Part shown: piece by piece, positions 1 through 11,040 of the stretch
Position numbering within the stretch: the first letter of the stretch is position 1
How the letters are laid out: each line of letters starts with the position of its first letter
Source of the DNA: Ursus arctos
Taxonomy: Eukaryota > Chordata > Mammalia > Carnivora > Ursidae
Reading direction: 5' to 3'
DNA: 64,000 nt
Assembly: GCF_023065955.2 (NCBI RefSeq)
Contig: NW_026622952.1
Span: 29,808,313-29,872,312, forward strand
The notes under the pieces: generated by a model
What the model was told of the DNA's origin: nothing
Databases searched by the model: none
The model's input: the letters and a program-made list of their open reading frames with translations, nothing else
Program-made: the position numbers and the translations under genes

Positions 1-559
1 TAGTAAGCTTGATTTCTTTGAAACTCCTTCTTTTAAAATTCTGCCTTCCAGGTTCTCTTAGATCCCAAATAACTTTTTTTTTTCAAATTCACTTAATTTG
101 AATAATGTATCTATTGACAGGATTCATGACTTAAATGGAAGCTTTGTAAAGTACAAAATCTGTTTTACCTTCACATGATGATTAAAAACCATAGAAATAC
201 ATTATTCTCAGTAACCTCTCCTTTGCTCCAGATTATACTGCATTGCCACTTTATCTTCTTCATGGTCATTTGAACACTTTTGAATACTTCCAAAGACAGT
301 TTTATTTTACTTGGAAGATCAAACACAACAGTAATAAGAATCAAACATTTACATAATGTCCTTCAAATGTGTAGATCTATTTATGTCTGGTGTTTAGCAC
401 CAAATGAAACAGAATACTCATGTTTATTTTACTTAGTATGACTTTATTTACTTAGTATGCCCATTATCATTTCCATTTCTTCATACTGGTCATCTTTAAT
501 GCATTCAATATTTTAATTAACATCTTTGACAGTGGCCTATGAATTTTAGATTGTGATAA
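1..559. other. Unassigned AT-rich non-coding sequence
   Basis: No gene, RNA or repeat could be supported here. The sequence is AT-rich with several short homopolymers. It ends where the 3' UTR-like part of the adjacent antisense L1 begins. Confidence 0.5.
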
Positions 560-2457
560 AGACTACATGAAATGATTTGACATCTGTATATGTCCATAAT
601 CCTCACCACAATTAAGACAGTGAATGTGCCCACAATCCCCCCCCAAATTTCTCCTGCCACTTGGTAATACCATTTTCCCTTCTCCCTTCTCCCACCTCTA
701 GGCAACCAATGAACTGATTCTGTCAGTGTATGTTATTTGTATTTTACAGAAACCTACATAAATGAAATTACAGTGTGGCTTTTCTTCATAACAAATCAGA
801 TTCATGTTCTTGTGTATATCAATTGTTATTTTTTTTTTATTGCTGAGTAACCTTTCAGATAGGTATACACCAAAATGTGTTCATCTAATCATTGACGATG
901 GACATATGTGTTGTTCCCAGGGTTTACTACAAATCTGCGTTCAGTCTTGTGTACCATTTTTTTGCATGGTTGTATATTCTTTCAGGGAAATATTTAGGAG
1001 TAAGATGGCTGGATCATATGGTAGGTGTATGTTGAACTTATTAAGAAGCTTTTGAATTGTTGCACTAGATGGTTGTAGGGTTTTGCCATCACCAAGGTAT
1101 GAGAGTTCTAGTTCCTCCATATCCTCACCAGCATTTGGTGTTGTCAGGCATTCTGGAAGGTGTGTTGTAGTAGGTCATTGTGAATTTAATTTGTATTTGC
1201 CTAATAACTAATGATGTTGAGTATCCTTTCATGTGTTCTTGCCATCCATATTTTTTCTTTGGTGAAGTATCTGTTCAAATATCCTCCCTCTTTATGTAGG
1301 TTATTTTTCGTTACTGAGGTGTGAGCATCCCCTATGTATTCTGGATAGTATCTCTTTATCAGATGCATGAGTTGGAAAAATTTTCTCCCAGGCCGTGGTT
1401 TTTTCATTGAAATTAACTATACCTTATGAAGATCAGAAAAAGTAAAGTTTAAGAATGTGTTACCAGTTTATTTCTTACATGGATTACTGTTTTAAGTGTC
1501 ATATTTAAGAAATATTTGCAAAATCAATTTCATCTTTTTCTCCTATGCTTTTTTTTGAAGTTTTATAGTTGTATAGTTCTACATTTAAGTATGTGATCCA
1601 CTTTGATATAATTTTTTTATATTATGCAAGATAGGGAATAAAATTTACTTTTCATCGTTACACATACAGATGTGTAACTTTTTTTCACAATATTTGCAGA
1701 ACACACTATCCTCTGATCACCGAATTGCTTTTGAACCTTTGTCAAATCAGTTGTACATCTGTTTGGGTCTGATTCTGGATTCCCTATTCCGTTACACTGA
1801 TTTACTCTTTTGTTATGTGATGCCAGTAACGCACTATTTTTGTTACATTAATGTGACTTTTGAAATCTTACAGTCAGATAGTATTCTCCAATTTAATTCT
1901 TTCAGAAAAATTTTGACAATTCAAATTTCTTTGGATTTTTATATGAATTATAAAACCATGTCAATTTTTTGTTTTACAAAAGTTGTGTTGGAATTTTCAT
2001 TGGGATTTCTTTGCATCTATGGATGAACTTGAGGAGTATTGACATACTAACACTGAATCATCTAACTCATAAAAAATGGTCTAGCTTTCCCTTGGGCATT
2101 CTTAAATTTTAAAAATGTTTTTACTTCTCCATGCACAAGTCTTACATACCTTCTGTCAGATTGTTCCTAAGAATTTTATATTTTTGAAGCTATTATAAAT
2201 ATTACCTGATTTCAGTTGCCAATTATTCATTGCTAGTATTTGCAAATTCAGCTTTTTATTGATCACCTGTCTTGGAACCTTACTAATCCACTTAGTACAT
2301 TTGGTAGCTTTTTGTAGATTGTGTCAGATCTTCAGCTTTGACACACATCATAATAAACACGTGAATAAAGATAGAAAAAGTAAAACTACTTCCTTTCCTA
2401 TGGATTATTGTACTGGATAAAAAGCCCAGTTCAATGTTACATAGAAGGATAAGAGAA

Positions 2458-2663
2458 GGGGCGCCTGGGTGGTGCAGTCATTGAGCGTCTGCCTTCGGCT
2501 CAGGGCGTGATCCCGGAGTTCTGGGATCGAGCCCCACATCAGACTCCTCTGCTGGGAGCCTGCTTCTTCTTCTCCCACTCCCCCTGCTTGTGTTCCCTCT
2601 CTCGCTGGCTGTCTCTCTCTGTCAAATAAATAAATAAATAAATAAAATCTTTAAAAAAAAAAA
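2458..2663 (+). mobile_element. Carnivore tRNA-derived SINE (SINEC, bear/seal-type body)
   Basis: Starts GGGGCGCCTGGGTGGTGCAG, has a tRNA-like head with Pol III box-like segments, then the CCCACTCCCCCTGCTTGTG body and an AAATAAATAAATAA/poly-A tail. A 13-bp target duplication AAGGATAAGAGAA flanks it at 2445-2457 and 2664-2676. It is inserted into the older antisense L1. Confidence 0.96.
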
Positions 2664-2866
2664 AAGGATAAGAGAAATTTCTTTTTCTAGATCTTAGAAG
2701 ATCTCACTATTATATTAGTTGTAGATGTCCTTGGTTATGTAGAACAAGTTTTGTTTCCACCTTGCTGCAAAGTTTTATCAGGAATGGATCTTGACTTTTC
2801 TAAAATGCTTTTTCTGTGTTCAATAAGATCATCATTTTATTTAGTTAATATGGTTAAGAGTATTGA

Positions 2867-3068
2867 CTTAGCTTTGGCTATCTGGGTAGTACAGTCGGTT
2901 AAGCATCCCACTCAGGGTTTTGGCTCAGGTCCTGATCTCTGGGTCATGAGATCGAGCCCTGCATTGGGCCCTGCTCAGCATGGAGTCTGCTTGAGGATTC
3001 TCTTTCTCTCTTTCTCTCTGCCCCTTCTGCTCATGCTTTCTTTCTCTAAATAAATAAAACCTTAAAAA
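2867..3068 (+). mobile_element. Carnivore tRNA-derived SINE, older copy
   Basis: The head is diverged (CTGGGTAGTACAGTCGGTTA) but the tRNA-like region, the CATGAGATCGAGCCCTGCAT segment and the AAATAAATAAAACC tail are recognisable. The duplication AAGAGTATTGA flanks it at 2856-2866 and 3069-3079. It lies in the same L1 and lacks the extended bear/seal-type body of the neighbouring SINE. Confidence 0.93.
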
Positions 3069-4480
3069 AAGAGTATTGAATTTAGTTTCAAATATAAAAC
3101 CAAACTTATATTCCTGGTCATGATGTCTGTTTTTTAATATACTTCTCTGTTTTCGTTTTTTCTTTTAGAATTGTTATATCTGTGTTCTACAAAGACTACT
3201 AGTCTGCAGCTTTCTTCATAATGTTTAGCTTTGTCCTCACAGAATGTATTGAGAAGCAACTCATAACACTTTCATTGTGGAAAAGTTTTTCAAATTACAA
3301 ACTCATTTTCCATAATAAATACAGAGCTGTTTGAGGTAAGCCTTTTGTCTTTGAAGGAATCTATCATTGTCCTATCATTGGAGTTGTTGAATATATTGGC
3401 ATAAAATTGATCACAATCTTTTCAAAATCCTCTTTGTATTTGTAGAATAAGATCTGTAGTTATATTCTCTTATTCTCAATATAGTTTGAATCTTATCTCC
3501 CCTTCTTTTCCCCTAGCCATTCTGATTAGAGTCTAATTGTTTTGTTGTTGTTGTTTTTTGTTTTTTGTTTTCCCTCTAAGGGCCAGTTTTGGGAAACACA
3601 GATTTTTTTTTTCTTTCCATTTTCTCTTTCATTTATATGCACTCTTGTCATTAATACTGTTTTTCCTCTATTTATTTTGGGTTTAATTTGCTCTTTTTTC
3701 TAATTGCTTAAAGTGGAACATGAGGTCATGAATTTGAGTTTTCTTACACATTTTCATGCTCTGAATTTCTGCCTTTGTGTGGCTTAGCAGCAGTCCATTT
3801 ATCCTTCTATTTTGTGTCTAAATTTAAAATACTTTCCAATTTCTGTTTTGATTTTTGCATTGAGCCATGTGTGATCTAGAAATTTGTTTCCAGTTAAGAA
3901 TTTTGCGGAGATCTTTAATGATTTGTAATTCCATGTGGTCAGAGAATATAGTTTTAATGAATCCTTACAAATCTTTTGAGAGTTGTGGTATGGTCTATCT
4001 CAGTAAGTGTTCCATGTGCACTTGAAAAGAATGTGTGTATTCTGTTGAGTAGAATGTTTTAAAATTGTTAGTTGGTTGATAGTGTTTTTGAAGTGTTCCA
4101 TACAATTACAGATTTTCTGTGTTTATCAATTGTTAGAATAGCATCAGTCTTCAACTATAGTTGTGGAAATGTATTTCTCATTGCGATTCTATCTGTTTTT
4201 CCTTTGTGTGTTTTGAAAATCTGTTAAGTACATAAAGTTTAGGATTTTTATGCCTTCTATGACTTGATCTGTTTATGAAAAGACCTTCATTCTTAGTTAT
4301 ATACTTCCGGAATCTACTTTTCCTACTATTAATGTAGTTATAGCGGATTTATGTTGACTAGTTTAGAATGGTCTATCATGGTCATCTTTTTGCTTTTTAT
4401 CGACTTAGCTATTAATACTGAAACTGCATTTATTTTAAGTAGCATAAGGTTGGGACTTGCCTTTTTAATATCTGCCTTTT

Positions 4481-4677
4481 TTTTTTTTTTTTTAAGATTT
4501 TATTTATTTATGTGACAGAGAGACAGCCAGCGAGAGAGGGAACACAGCAGGGGGAGTGGGAGAGGAAGAAGCAGGCTCATAGCAGAGGAGCCCGATGTGG
4601 GACTCGATCCCGGTACGCCGGGATCACGCCCTGAGCCAAAGGCAGACGCTTTAACGACTGCACTACCCAGGCGCCCC
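4481..4677 (-). mobile_element. Carnivore tRNA-derived SINE (SINEC), antisense
   Basis: Poly-T then AAGATTTTATTTATTTATGT at the left and CCCAGGCGCCCC at the right show a minus-strand SINE. The duplication ATCTGCCTTTT lies at 4470-4480 and 4678-4688. It splits the ORF2 5' part of the old L1. The 68-codon frame across it is part of the SINE and not a gene. Confidence 0.95.
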
Positions 4678-4760
4678 ATCTGCCTTTTAATTATAGTATT
4701 GGTCATTTACATTTAATGTGATATGGTTGGGTTTATAGTTAATAGTGCAGTTTAGGACTG

Positions 4761-6461
4761 GCCATCTTCAGCTTCAGCATGGATCAATGTCTATTTATAT
4801 TTCCATACTTTGTTAAAAATGGAAAATGAGAATTTGACAGTATGTGACAAAACTGAACATAAAGGTAAACATAGCTTCCTTCTTCTGTCTTTGTAAAATG
4901 CTAACCTATTAGGTAACTGTAATATTTAATGAGTGACTATAAATTCTGTTTCCACTTTTGAGGAGGAGACTTAGTTTAAAAAGATATCTAAAATTGTAAT
5001 GGAAAATTCCCAACTTTTAAAGATACTATTACATGCACCGTGTAAAGCTAGTTCAATAAATACTTGTTAAATTGCACTTCTGTGTTGTCTTGGATTTCTA
5101 GTCCAATACGTGTTGGCCTGTGCCATATTGGTTTTCTAGATTCCTAAGATTCTATTTAGGCTTCTGGTCTCATTAAAGTTTTGATCTGACAGCACAGTGA
5201 GAAGTAGTCAGATAAGTCACCTGCAGATACAAAAATACCTTGGTCCTGCTGGTCATATTCCCAGTGTTGTCTAATACAATATGCTGCACTTTATGTGGCC
5301 TGCACCTTTGAATTCTAGGAATAGGACTTTCTCAATCCTCAATAACTATATGAGGAACCTCTTCACACATTGTCAAAAGATGGTAACAAATTTGATAAAC
5401 AGAATTTAAATTATAGCTAAAAACAAAACAAAACTGATCAGCAAATCCAGTGAGAAATTTGGTATCTTTACCTTTACATTGATATTTTATACCAAAGTGA
5501 CTATGCATATTATACATAGGGTATCTAAGAGATTCAACTGTTAAAGTTATTGATATACAACATTAAGTGTAATGGTGTGATTTTCATATACTTCACTCAA
5601 TTATTAGTCACTAAAGAAGATAAATGTTACAATTTAACTTAGAATGCTAGTTTAATAGTTGCCTGCATTGTGTAGACAATGTCCTGACAGGATCTATTTT
5701 GGTTCAACTGGTAGTTATAACTACTTTGTATCACTTATGTACACTCTTACAATGACAGATTTTTTAAAGACATAAAATATTGCGTAACTTGGTTGTGATA
5801 TCTAGAGACCTATTAAGTTGTTAAAAATTAGATCATAGAACATTTTCAGAGAAAAGTGGTACTAGCTGTGAAATCCTTGTTACTGGGACATATAATTATG
5901 TTTTTGACAAGATATGATACCTTCTTAATAGTGTCAGTACACAAAACCATAGAGTATTTTCGAGGAATATGCAAGTGATTATCTGTTTGTGATGCCCTAA
6001 TATGATCTGACAACAATTATTATAAATACTACTCCAGATAGAAGTTTCACTAATCTAGAGAATGGCTGCTGTAGCCAAGTTGAGTGTCCAGTTTATAGAA
6101 CATGTGGTGATTACTTGTCCTGTTCCAATAATAAGTAGCCCTGGAATCTCAATACTTCTAACAGCAGTTTTCTCACTTTTATCTTTATTTTTCTTTTTAT
6201 TTATTTGTGATCATACGCTGAGGAACAGTGTCCTAGGGTTGTGCTGGAATGCATGGTTTGGAAATATGAGAGAGTTCCTGGTACATGTCACAAGCTCAAA
6301 TCACATTAAACCTTCATCCACACAGAAATGTGCTTCTGTTAGGCAGAAGGGAAGAAGTAGGGATGTTAAAGGAGAAGGACAAATAGGACAGTTCTCATAG
6401 GTTGCATTAAAGTAGAAATTCAGACTGTACTCCTGAACTTTGTTAATAAGTATGGAAAGCC
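4761..6461. other. Unassigned non-coding sequence
   Basis: No repeat or gene was recognised. The frame of 112 codons at 6062-6400 has a hydrophobic stretch but no recognisable domain, no supporting splice or promoter context and no partner exon. Confidence 0.45.
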
Positions 6462-6568
6462 AGAGATTTTTTTTTATTTTCGGTTCACCAGCATATAGTA
6501 CATCATTATTTTTTGATGTAGTGTTCAACAATTCATTAGTTGCATATAACACCCAATGCTCATCATAA
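6462..6568 (-). mobile_element. Carnivore L1 3'-end fragment, antisense
   Basis: The text CATATAGTACATCATTATTT followed by TTTGATGTAGTGTTC and CATATAACACCCAATGCTCA matches the 3' UTR end that also starts the L1 at 16764. Only about 105 bases remain, so it is a severely 5'-truncated insertion. Confidence 0.8.
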
Positions 6569-6650
6569 CACATTATCAATGACAGATGATTCCAAACAAT
6601 CTCAGGCTTATAAGTGACCTATTGGTATTTGTATATATTTTAGACATCAT

Positions 6651-6716
6651 GCTTGGTACAGAGAATGAAATGATATTAGAATTGCTTGGTACAGAGAATG
6701 AAATGATATTAAAATT
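6651..6716. repeat. 33-bp tandem duplication, two copies
   Basis: Copy one is 6651-6683 and copy two is 6684-6716; each begins GCTTGGTACAGAGAATGAAA. They differ at one base (ATTAGAATT against ATTAAAATT). The near identity implies a fairly recent duplication. Confidence 0.93.
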
Positions 6717-6879
6717 ACTCATTTAATTTCCCAGGTATTTGGAAAGATATTTTCAAATTAAGAAGGCCATCAATGTAATATCTTGTTTCTTCTAGTGTTT
6801 CTTGCAGGAGAAGGTGTGTATAGCCATCTTTAGGAAAACAGACCCACACATGAATAGTACGTACTGTATAAACTGATGA

Positions 6880-7345
6880 TGTAATGTTGACATACCTCCA
6901 CTGAGAGGTATAGTCATTGTTCCCTGCTTTCAAACGTGGGTGGACTTCTGTGACTCCTCTGACCAATGGAATATAGCAAAGTGATGATGCATGGTTTCTG
7001 CAGCCTGGCAGTAAGTGGCCATGTGGCTTCTACCTAGATATCTTTTCTCTTGAAGGCTTGCCCTTGGAATGGAAAGACCACTTGTGGTAATATTGAGGCT
7101 GACAGGCCCAGCTAATCCCCTAGCCGACCATCAGCACCTATGATAAGTTATGTGAGTAAGCCTCCAAATGTTTCTGGGCCTGGATTTGAACGTTCACCCA
7201 TGTTCCAGACACCGTGGAATGGCAATTAAACAGTCTTGTAGGTCTTTTCTGAGCTCACGGTGAACGGAAACTGAGATAATAATTACTGTTTATGGCCTCT
7301 AAATTTTGGGGGTAATTTGTTGCACAGCAGTAGACTGATGCCTCT
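6880..7345 (+). mobile_element. MaLR-type solo LTR (MLT1-like)
   Basis: The block contains the segments expected of an old MLT1-type LTR in order: GACCAATGGAATATAGCAAA, then a GTGAGTAAGCCTCCAAATG segment, then AACTGAGATAATAATTACTG, ending with TTTTGGGGGTAATTTGTTGC. No internal region is attached, so it is a solo LTR. These LTRs belong to the ERVL-MaLR group, which is non-coding in this copy. The left boundary is approximate. Confidence 0.75.
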
Positions 7346-8639
7346 GTGCGACTCTAGTGGTGAGTTTGAGTTGAAGATGGTGCCTGTGCTCTTCATGCTG
7401 CAACCACACTTGTCCTCCAACCCCCACAAATTCAGCCCTTGCTACTTCTTGCTTCAGTGACAAGGTTTAGGAGCCCTGATGTCCATGCTAGCTCCAGTGT
7501 CAGGGAGGAAGACAGTTTGGACTGGGAAAAAAATGTGCCTGGAGTGATGCTAATTCCTACAACTATTGCTACAAGCATGGTGCCTCCAGTGGTGAAGGAG
7601 AAATGCTAGATCCAGCTACACTTGGGTCCCCTCTATGTAATTGCATGACAAAATTTGATTTTTTTTAAAACCTGGATTGCTTATGGTTAAAATTTATTAA
7701 ATTCTAACTTAATGATGTAAAACTATTATTTCATTATTAGAATGCATTAGCAAGGCTTAAACATTATTGCCATCTTGTTAAGATTTTGAAACACCCACCT
7801 GTAATAGGTTAGTGCTTATAATAGGTATTTATTTGAAGCTGTTCAAATATTTTTTTCTCTAAGATGTTTTGGACAATTAAAATGAGTGTATTTGTGAAGT
7901 ACAGTGAATAGTTAATGAAGCTATGCTCATACTATTTAACCATATCTACTTGGCACTGGGACATTGGGTCTAAAGTCTATAAGTAATTTTCATTAAAAAG
8001 TCAACAAGATAACCCTTTTCTCAGTCAACTGAATATAGTATTCCTGCTGTCCTTTGCATTCTTTGCATCAGTCTCTAGAGAAAATCCCTAATCCTTTATA
8101 TGTAGGTAACAAATTGAGAAAAATCTTGCATTAATAACGTGGGATTCATAGGTAATGTCTTATCAGTGACTGTGATTTATGATCTTACTTTCCAACCAGG
8201 TATGCTTATAGAGGTAAGTATTTAAACTCCCGCATTATTTTTAAACTGGAGTTTGGAAGGAAATATTTAGCCTCAAGAGTTTTTGTCAGTATCAATAGAG
8301 TAATACTATGGGAAGTGCTATGTAAATTAAAAATTTCAGTGATAGGGATTCATTATCCTGTCCAGATGGCTTATACTTTAAAGATCTTTCAGCAGCACAC
8401 CCCATAATACCTATTCTAATACAGCATGGTCAGAATTAAAAAGCAACTATCCATACAAAAATTTTGCACATGTCTTTGTTGCTCTCCCTATTTAAAAAGT
8501 CATTTCCAGTGATCTGGACAGTTGAGTTCTCTTGGCTCTCCTCTGGCCTATCTCCTGTGATCCCTCTCTCCCTATGAGGATGCACCCTGGGGTTGAGTTT
8601 TTTGCTTTGAGTCTCATGGTGGCAGGGTGCAACCTATTT
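7346..8639. other. Unassigned non-coding sequence
   Basis: No gene seen. The part from 7350 to 7640 is less AT-rich than its surroundings and could be an unrecognised old repeat next to the LTR. The rest looks unique. Confidence 0.4.
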
Positions 8640-8945
8640 ACACATGCTGCTCCAGCTGTTTTTATAACACTATCCATAACTATGACTGTTTGCCTGGAAT
8701 ACTCAGTGTTGAAAATTTTAAACCAGTTCTACCTTGTCTGTGAAGTCTTCCCTTGTCTTAGCACCATCAAGTCCTTTTCAATTTCTAGTAAGCTAGCTGT
8801 AACTCAATTCCAATGTTACAGGATTGTGTGTGTACCTATACCACAGCTGTGTGATGATTCCCTCTGTATTTGTTTCTAAATGCATTGAAGGCAGAGACTA
8901 GGTCTTCTGGTAATGACATTCCCTGGTATAGGACTGGGCAAATAT
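8640..8945 (+). mobile_element. LINE-2 (L2) 3' fragment
   Basis: TTGCCTGGAATACTCAGTGT, CTGTGAAGTCTTCCCTTGTC and AAGGCAGAGACTAGGTCTTC occur in the order found in L2 3' ends. It is old and diverged. Two frames of 115 and 87 codons overlap it on opposite strands and are chance ORFs. Confidence 0.65.
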
Positions 8946-9049
8946 TGAGAAACTCAAACTTAGTTTGAATTGAACCTTGAATAAGAACAACATTGGCAGT
9001 TTTATAGCAACAAGAACAAAGAGTCAAAAATACCTCAAGGCACAATTTT

Positions 9050-10100
9050 ATGCTTTTATTTTTTTCTAAGTTTTTATCTAAATTCCAGTGAGTTAACATA
9101 CAGAGCGATATTAGTTTCAGGGGTAGAATTTAGTGATTCATCACTTACGTACAACACCTGGTATTCATCGTAAGTGTCCTCCTTAATCCCCATCACCCAT
9201 TTAACCCATCCCCTCATTCAACCCTACCCCCCCCCCCAAAAAAAACTATCAGTTTGTTTTCTGTAGTTAAGAATCTGTTTCCTGGTTTGCCTCCTTTTTT
9301 CCCATGTTCATTTGTTTCATAAGTTCCATATGAATGAAATCAAATGGATTTGTCTTTCTCTGACTTAATTTCTCTTAGCATAATACTATAGCTCCATCCA
9401 TGTCGTTGCAAATGACAAGATTTCATTCTTTTTTATGGCTCAGTACTATTCTGTATGAATATGTATGTATGTATATTCTCCACATACTTGCCAATATCTG
9501 TGGTTTCCTGTGGTGTTAATTTTAGCCTTTCTGCCTGGTGTGAGGTGGTAACTCACTGTGGTTTGGATCTGTATCCCCTGATAGTGAGTGATGCTGAGCA
9601 TCTTTTCATCTGTCTGTGGGCCATCTGGATGTCATCTTTAGAAAAATGTCTATTCATGTCTTCTGCCCATTTTTAAACTGGATTATTTGTTTTTTGGGTG
9701 TTGAGTTTGATAACTTCTTTATAGATTTAAGATAGTAACCCTTTATCACATATGTCATTTGCAAATATCATCTTCCTTTCCGTGGTTTGTCTTTTAGTTT
9801 TATTGATTTTTTTTCTCTTTACTGTGCAGAAACGTTTTATTATTTGTAAAGATTTTATTTATTTATTTGACAGAGACAGCCAGCGAGAGAGGGAACACAG
9901 GCAGGGGGAGTGGGAGAGGAAGAAGCAGGCTCCCAGCGAAGGAACCTGATGTGGGGCTTCATCCCAGGACTCTGAGATCATGCCCTGAGCTGAAGACAGA
10001 CGCTTAACGACTGCACCACCCAGGTGCCCCAGAAACCTTTTATTTTGATGAAGTCCAAACAGCTTATTTTTGCTCTTGTTTCCCATGTCAAACCATGATT
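9050..10100 (-). mobile_element. Carnivore L1, antisense, with an internal deletion and a nested SINE
   Basis: Begins with a 3' UTR (TACAACACCTGGTATTCATC, then a poly-C run near 9227) and continues into ORF2 C-terminal sequence on the minus strand. Compared with the L1 at 16764, about 300 bases are missing at about 9470-9480, where the text jumps from the GTATGTATGTATATTC region to the ACTTGCCAATATCTGTGG region. ORF2 sequence resumes after the SINE with TTTTGATGAAGTCC and stops near 10100. Confidence 0.88.
9842..10030 (-). mobile_element. Carnivore tRNA-derived SINE (SINEC, bear/seal-type), antisense
   Basis: Contains AAAGATTTTATTTATTTATT, CAGCCAGCGAGAGAGGGAAC and CACCCAGGTGCCCC. The duplication AGAAACGTTTTATT at 9828-9841 has one mismatch from its partner at 10031-10044. 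It is nested in the L1. Confidence 0.95.
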
Positions 10101-10921
10101 TTTAAAGAGTGATTAGCTTGGAGAGGAGGGAGAGGTGAAGGGGTGACTAGTACATGAGACTATAGAGGCAGAATGGAGACTTTAAATCCAACTTATCCCT
10201 TAATTGCATCTATGAGAATTTCCCTGAGCCTAGTAGACATATCTCTGCACTCCGAACTTTTTCTCTACTTTAAATTGTCCTATCAAATCTGTCCTATGCA
10301 CTCCTAAGTTTTTCAAACTGTCCAATGCAAACTTTCACATACCATCTGGTATTATTGTCATTTGCAGATACAACTCATTATCCGCACTGAAAAGTTAATA
10401 GTCTAAGACACAGTATATGTATATTTCTCAGGTTTCTGGTTCCAGAAATACTTATGATTCTAGTTTGCAATAGGGGATACTCAATCATTAGTATATAAAT
10501 GAGGAGATATATTTTAATGAGAGGGCGAAGTGTTACTCTATAGACTTCTCAAAACTGGCTTTAAATAGATCAGACATCAAGAAAAGACAGTGGTATATAT
10601 GTTACACGGTGAACATTATTTTTACTTTTTATCTCTGGCAATATAATTAGAAGTTAGATTATTTATACCTAAATATGTGCATAAAACTAATACTAGTAAG
10701 TCGGTAATGCCCAATTTCTTTGTGCTGTGAAAACTAAAGGAAGTCTTTAGATGTTTGCTTTCATGAATTTTTTTTTCCTTTTTGGTTTAACAAAAATTTG
10801 TTTCAAGTCCTAGACATTCTAAGCTTCTGGAAACAAAATCAGTGATATTTTAAAATGCAAGCTGTTAGACTGTGACTTATTATAGTAATTATTTTCCAAA
10901 ACTATAAAACATAGAAATACT
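10101..10921. other. Unassigned non-coding sequence
   Basis: No gene or recognisable repeat; AT-rich. Confidence 0.45.
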
Positions 10922-11040
10922 AGACTTGAGAGCAGGGACATCTTATTTATATCTTTCTGTCCCAGAGCCTACCATGTTCCCTACACAGAATATATACTAT
11001 CTGTTTGAACATAACTGAGACGTGTAAAAGAATGAATGTA
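10922..11040 (+). mobile_element. L2 3'-terminal fragment
   Basis: GAGAGCAGGGACATCTTATT, then CCCAGAGCCTACCATGTTCC and a GAATGAATG end follow the L2 3' terminus pattern. Confidence 0.6.

Larger units (their letters stand above)
560..4760 (-). mobile_element. Old LINE-1, antisense, 5'-truncated, interrupted by three SINEs
   Basis: Read on the minus strand this is one L1 running from the ORF2 reverse-transcriptase/endonuclease part (about 3.6-4.7 kb) through the ORF2 C-terminal part (about 0.8-2.3 kb) to a 3' UTR (about 0.56-0.8 kb). A minus-strand frame at 1201-1407 aligns by eye with the ORF2 segment downstream of the polymerase domain (pattern K-F-F near its start, then I-x-Y, then F-T-K-E). 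The order of blocks is collinear with a standard L1, so it is a single insertion and not several. It is heavily mutated, with stops in all frames, and cannot encode a working protein. The age suggests an L1M subfamily; the exact subfamily is not determined. Confidence 0.88.

Noticed and set aside
1670..2026. 118-codon plus-strand frame
   Set aside because: It is the antisense reading of L1 ORF2 sequence; rich in F, L and Y from AT-rich composition.
4500..4706. 68-codon minus-strand frame with a hydrophobic tail
   Set aside because: It is the reading of a SINE, and near-identical frames occur in the SINE at 9842.
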